From Methanocorpusculum vombati (GTDB lineage: Archaea > Halobacteriota > Methanomicrobia > Methanomicrobiales > Methanocorpusculaceae), in assembly GCF_026891935.1 (NCBI RefSeq), contig NZ_JAPTGC010000006.1, forward strand, positions 1 through 64,000: a stretch of DNA of 64,000 nucleotides, given 5' to 3'. The first letter of the stretch is position 1. The number at the start of each line of letters is the position of its first letter. Below the pieces are notes generated by a model. That model ran no database searches. It was given only the letters and a program-made list of their open reading frames with translations, and had not been told where the DNA came from. Made by a program: the position numbers and the translations under genes. This document shows, piece by piece, positions 60,898 through 64,000 of this stretch.

Positions 60898-61578
60898 TTA
60901 CTCTTCCAGAACCATCTTCTCAAGGTCCAGCGGCAGGATGTACTTGCCGTTCCGGTACGCACGCATGTTTCCGCCGGAAATTTCATCGATCAAAACGATT
61001 TGATCGCCGATTTTACCGAACTCGAACTTGATGTCGTAGAGTTCGATGTTCTTTTTGGCAAGTTCTTCCTTGATGATGGTGGCAATCTTCTGGGTCAGGT
61101 CCTTTAAGGTTTCATAATCCTTTGCAGAAACGATACCGAGAATGTCAAGGGCATCTTTGGTGATCGGCGGGTCTTCACGTGCATCGTCTTTTAAGGTGGT
61201 CTCAACAAATGCGGGAAGGGCGGCGGCCTCTTCGATGTAATCCCCGTAGCGGCGGTAGAAGCTGCCGACTGCACGGAACCGGCAGATGACTTCAAGTCCT
61301 TTGCCAAAGGTCTTGGCAGGTCTGACAGTCATTGTAACGTCATCGATGTTGCAGTCAATGTAGTGGGTCGGGATACCCTTGTTGTTGAGAATCTCAAAGA
61401 AGTGTTTTGTCAACCGGAGACCGGCACGGCCCGCGCCATCAATGGTGAGGCCGATGGTGTTCATGCCGGGATCGAAAACGCCGTCAGCGCCGGTGCAGTC
61501 GTCCTTAAACTTCAGCAGATAGTTTCCGTCATCAAGTGCGAAAACGTTCTTCGTTTTGCCGGTATATACCAGTTTCAT
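60898..61578 (-). CDS. purC: SAICAR synthase
   Basis: Joins CAIR and aspartate in purine synthesis; 226 residues. [20 protein letters not shown] at the N terminus is the ATP lid. [15 protein letters not shown] near residues 100-114 and [20 protein letters not shown] near 180-199 are family blocks. A TATA-like GAATTATACCC lies 35 bases upstream and no ribosome site is evident. It is monocistronic, convergent with the DUF3089-like gene. Confidence 0.95.
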   Translation of the reverse strand: MKLVYTGKTKNVFALDDGNYLLKFKDDCTGADGVFDPGMNTIGLTIDGAGRAGLRLTKHFFEILNNKGIPTHYIDCNIDDVTMTVRPAKTFGKGLEVICRFRAVGSFYRRYGDYIEEAAALPAFVETTLKDDAREDPPITKDALDILGIVSAKDYETLKDLTQKIATIIKEELAKKNIELYDIKFEFGKIGDQIVLIDEISGGNMRAYRNGKYILPLDLEKMVLEE

Positions 61579-61883
61579 GGTAGAGAAGTGTTGTCCGTAT
61601 TTGGGTATAATTCTTTGGCGCTGACAGAACCGTTCCGTTTTTCTGCCGGGTTTTTCCTTTCGTGTAACCCTGTCTTTTCCTATCGTGCAGGATGCATTCG
61701 GTGAATAAAGGTGTGATTACACCCTGCCGGAACTCCCGGATATCCCCGGAAAAATTTCTGAAAAAGCGCAGCAGATCCTCAATTGTTCCCTGGAAATTAT
61801 TCCGGGAAATTATGCATTGGAAAAACCGGCTACATTATATTGCCGCACTACGCTATAATAATAGAGACAGGGAGACAGCCGCA
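61579..61883. other. Intergenic region between purC and rlmE
   Basis: Holds the purC promoter on its left and, on its right, two TATA-like stretches (61831-61841 and CTATAATAAT at 61853-61862) for rlmE. A frame from 61692 in phase with rlmE has no family similarity in its first 64 codons and is treated as untranslated. Confidence 0.5.
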
Positions 61884-62498
61884 ATGGGGTCGCAGTGGAC
61901 AAAAGACAATATATACAGAAAATCCGTGCGTGAGGGGTATCGTGCCCGATCCGCTTACAAACTCATCGATATCAACCAGCGGTTCAACATCATCCGAAAA
62001 ACCGACAACGTTGTTGACCTTGGTGCAGCCCCCGGCAGCTGGCTGCAGGTTCTCCGTACCATGACCGAGGGTCAGCTGCTCGGTGTTGACCTCAACCCCA
62101 TTGTTCCGATGGAAAACGTCATCACCGTCACCGGGGATTTCACCACGCCTGAGATTCAGGAGAAAATCATGGAACATATGCCGCTCGTCAACGTTGTCGT
62201 CTGCGACGCGGCCCCGCACCTCTCCGGTGCCAAAGCCTACGATCAGGCGCGGATCATGGCACTGAACGAGGACGCACTGCGGTTTGCCGAAAAACTCCTG
62301 AAACAGGGCGGCAACTTTGTTATGAAATCTTTCCAGGGAACGGATTTCAACGAACTTCTTGAACTTGTCAAGGAACGCTTCTACTCTGTCCGGGTAATCC
62401 GATCCACTGCAACCCGCAGGGGAAGCACCGAGTGCTATATTGTTGCAAAGAACTTTATCGGAGATGCTGATGACGACCGGAAAAAATCCAGTGAATAA
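61884..62498 (+). CDS. rlmE: 23S rRNA 2'-O-methyltransferase (RlmE/FtsJ family)
   Basis: Methylates the 2'-OH of a conserved uridine in the 23S rRNA A loop; 204 residues. YRARSAYKLIDINQRF holds the first Lys of the KDKE set, VVDLGAAPGSWLQVL is the SAM motif, CDAAPHLSG the Asp, FVMKSFQG the second Lys and STECYIV the Glu. ATG at 61884 gives the usual N terminus (MGSQWTKDNIYRKSV), with GGGAG 14 bases upstream. moaA begins 29 bases before its stop. Confidence 0.94.
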   Translation: MGSQWTKDNIYRKSVREGYRARSAYKLIDINQRFNIIRKTDNVVDLGAAPGSWLQVLRTMTEGQLLGVDLNPIVPMENVITVTGDFTTPEIQEKIMEHMPLVNVVVCDAAPHLSGAKAYDQARIMALNEDALRFAEKLLKQGGNFVMKSFQGTDFNELLELVKERFYSVRVIRSTATRRGSTECYIVAKNFIGDADDDRKKSSE

Positions 62499-63441
62499 CA
62501 TTCTCACCGATACCTATGGCAGAACCATCACCAACGTGAGAATTGCCTTAACCAATACCTGTAACCTCCGGTGTATCTACTGCCATCACGAAGGTGAGGA
62601 GATCAACGGCTGTACTGTAGGTGATCATCATATCCAGATGACCAAAGAGGAGATAGCCGAGCTGATCGGTGTCTTTGCAGAACTCGGTGTCACCACCATC
62701 AAACTCACCGGAGGGGAACCGACGCTTCGTTCCGATCTTCTGGATATTATCAGATCCATTCCTCCGCACATTGAATCCTCAATGACCACCAACGGAACAC
62801 TTCTTGAAAAAATGGCTGCCGATCTCAAGTCTGCCGGTCTCTCCCGCGTGAATGTCAGCCTTGACACCATGCGCCGCGACCGGTATCAGAAGATTACCGG
62901 CCGCGACCTTCTGCCGAATGTCCTTGCAGGAATTGATGCGGCGCTTGCTGTTGGTCTCACGCCGGTCAAACTCAATATGGTTATCCTCAAAGGAATCAAT
63001 GATGATGAAGTTGAGGAGTTCCTCTCCTATGTCCGGGGCAAAGAAAATATTATTCTCCAGATTATCGAACTGATGGACGTCAACGGCTGGGCCGATCACA
63101 TCGATCACGTGGAAGATGTCATCCGCGGAAACGCAAACGTCGTCGGAGATCTGGAAAAAGACATTGCATCCCGCTCAACCCAGGTCACCACCCGCAGGAT
63201 GCACCACCGCAGAAAGTACTGTCTGGACGGTGCCGAAGTGGAGGTGGTGCGGCCGATGCATAATCTGGAGTTCTGTGCAAACTGTAACCGCCTCCGGGTT
63301 ACCTCCGACGGGAAACTCAAACCGTGTCTCCTCCGCACCGGAAACGAAGTGGACATCCGGGGTCTTCATGGGGATGAGCTGAAGGCGGCAATCGCACAGG
63401 CTGTGCAGAACCGCTCCCCGTACTTTGCCAAACAGGTCTGA
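62470..63441 (+). CDS. moaA: GTP 3',8-cyclase (molybdopterin synthesis)
   Basis: Radical-SAM enzyme making 3',8-cyclo-GTP for the molybdenum/tungsten cofactor used by formylmethanofuran and formate dehydrogenases; 323 residues. The first cluster motif is CNLRCIYCHHEG, KLTGGEPTLR follows, and the second cluster region FCANCNRLRVTSDGKLKPCL lies near the C terminus. The typical C-terminal GG is absent, as in several archaeal forms. ATG at 62470 is chosen: GGAG stands seven bases upstream, while ATG 62464 is too close to it. It overlaps rlmE by 29 bases. Confidence 0.92.
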   Translation: MTTGKNPVNNILTDTYGRTITNVRIALTNTCNLRCIYCHHEGEEINGCTVGDHHIQMTKEEIAELIGVFAELGVTTIKLTGGEPTLRSDLLDIIRSIPPHIESSMTTNGTLLEKMAADLKSAGLSRVNVSLDTMRRDRYQKITGRDLLPNVLAGIDAALAVGLTPVKLNMVILKGINDDEVEEFLSYVRGKENIILQIIELMDVNGWADHIDHVEDVIRGNANVVGDLEKDIASRSTQVTTRRMHHRRKYCLDGAEVEVVRPMHNLEFCANCNRLRVTSDGKLKPCLLRTGNEVDIRGLHGDELKAAIAQAVQNRSPYFAKQV

Positions 63442-63628
63442 CATACGCAGGAGTGGAAATGTCCGCACCCGCGCATGCGGTATGAATGACCCGTATCCTT
63501 ACCCTGACGGCTGAAGATGCCGGGTCTCCTGCCGCGGGGTTTTCCCTGACCCGCCAGTCCCGGTCGGTTTTCCCCCGTTTCGGTCTGTTTTTCCTTCTCC
63601 CCGGAGTAGTGACACACCTTCGCATGGT

Positions 63629-63640
63629 TGAGTATTTATG
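63629..63640 (+). promoter_or_regulatory. Probable TATA box of glnA
   Basis: GAGTATTTATGC lies about 25-36 bases before the glnA ATG, in the expected place for a leaderless or very short-leader transcript. No clear inverted repeat of the NrpR operator type was seen around it. Confidence 0.4.
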
Positions 63641-63664
63641 CAGTCCGTTCGAATAGTTACGGCA

Positions 63665-64000
63665 ATGAATGATTCAGAAGTACTGATGAATCCCAATGAT
63701 CTGGTACAGTTCCTGAAGAAAAATCCTGCTGATTTTACGAAGGAGGACATCGTCCGTTTCTGCGAGGAAAATGCAATCGAGATGGTGAACTTCCGTTACG
63801 TTGCAGGCGACGGAAAACTCAAGACATTGAATTTTGTTATCTCTTCCAAAGAATATCTGGATACTATTCTGTCCGACGGCGAGCGTGTGGACGGCAGCAA
63901 CATCTTCCCGTTCATCGAGGCGGGCAGTTCTGATCTGTATGTTGTTCCGCGCTACAGCACGGCATTTGTGGATCCGTTTGCGGAAGTGCCGACACTTGAC
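63665..64000 (+). CDS. glnA: Glutamine synthetase, N-terminal part (cut by window edge)
   Basis: The first 112 codons of type I glutamine synthetase, which forms glutamine from glutamate, ammonia and ATP. The beta-Grasp domain is complete: ENAIEMVNFRYVAGDGKLKT near residues 35-54, then VDGSNIFPFIEAGSSDLYVV and FVDPFAEVPTLD at the edge. The catalytic domain lies beyond the window. ATG at 63665 is preceded by a TATA-like box but no ribosome site. Confidence 0.93.
   Translation, partial: MNDSEVLMNPNDLVQFLKKNPADFTKEDIVRFCEENAIEMVNFRYVAGDGKLKTLNFVISSKEYLDTILSDGERVDGSNIFPFIEAGSSDLYVVPRYSTAFVDPFAEVPTLD

Overview
This window comes from a euryarchaeal methanogen, most likely of the order Methanomicrobiales and, by inference from overall gene style, close to Methanocorpusculum. 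The domain is certain. RNA polymerase is encoded as rpoH, rpoB'', rpoB', rpoA', rpoA'', with both large subunits split. There are archaeal aEF1-beta, aIF1, L30e, short NusA, Orc1/Cdc6 and NreA genes. Start codons are preceded by TATA boxes, and several genes look leaderless. Methanogenesis is marked by mch (methenyl-H4MPT cyclohydrolase), a probable methanofuran kinase (mfnE) and an anaerobic corrin-ring operon.

Layout. 0.4-8.4 kb: rpo operon on the minus strand, with tRNA-Lys upstream. 8.8-11.4 kb: plus-strand PsiE-like membrane protein, tRNA-Pro, DUF89 phosphatase, then rpl30e-nusA, which in many archaea follow rpoA'' but here are detached and inverted. 11.4-17.0 kb: repeat-rich DNA around a 1,146-residue surface protein. 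17.0-27.6 kb: small translation genes, flavodoxin, two TPR proteins, a zinc-ribbon methyltransferase, tex-DUF2115, an efflux pump, and three copies of a palindromic mobile-like repeat. 27.6-30.7 kb: tRNA-Val, mch, cdc6 and a repeat protein. 31.2-37.0 kb: cbiT-L-F-G-H-C-D-E. 37.1-46.5 kb: mfnE, a secreted phospholipase-D-like protein, two paralogous winged-helix regulators, e-MtaB, ppk1 with an HD-domain protein, and membrane and coiled-coil proteins. 46.6-50.8 kb: a three-gene set of a PH-like/zinc-ribbon/Yip1 membrane protein and two exported PKD proteins with a shared C-terminal tail. 51.1-64 kb: housekeeping (pyrE, purD, argF, hisD, purC, rlmE, moaA, start of glnA) with MFS and MarC transporters, a predicted exonuclease, cbiZ, nreA and a DUF3089-like protein.

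The main unexplained material is repetitive. Family B is about 215 bp, has inverted ends and folds almost end to end; it has four copies plus one solo end. Family D is about 390 bp, with one full copy and two degenerate ones. A third, unrelated element has 24-bp inverted ends. No transposase is present, so these look like non-autonomous elements. No rRNA, CRISPR array, integrase or prophage was seen.
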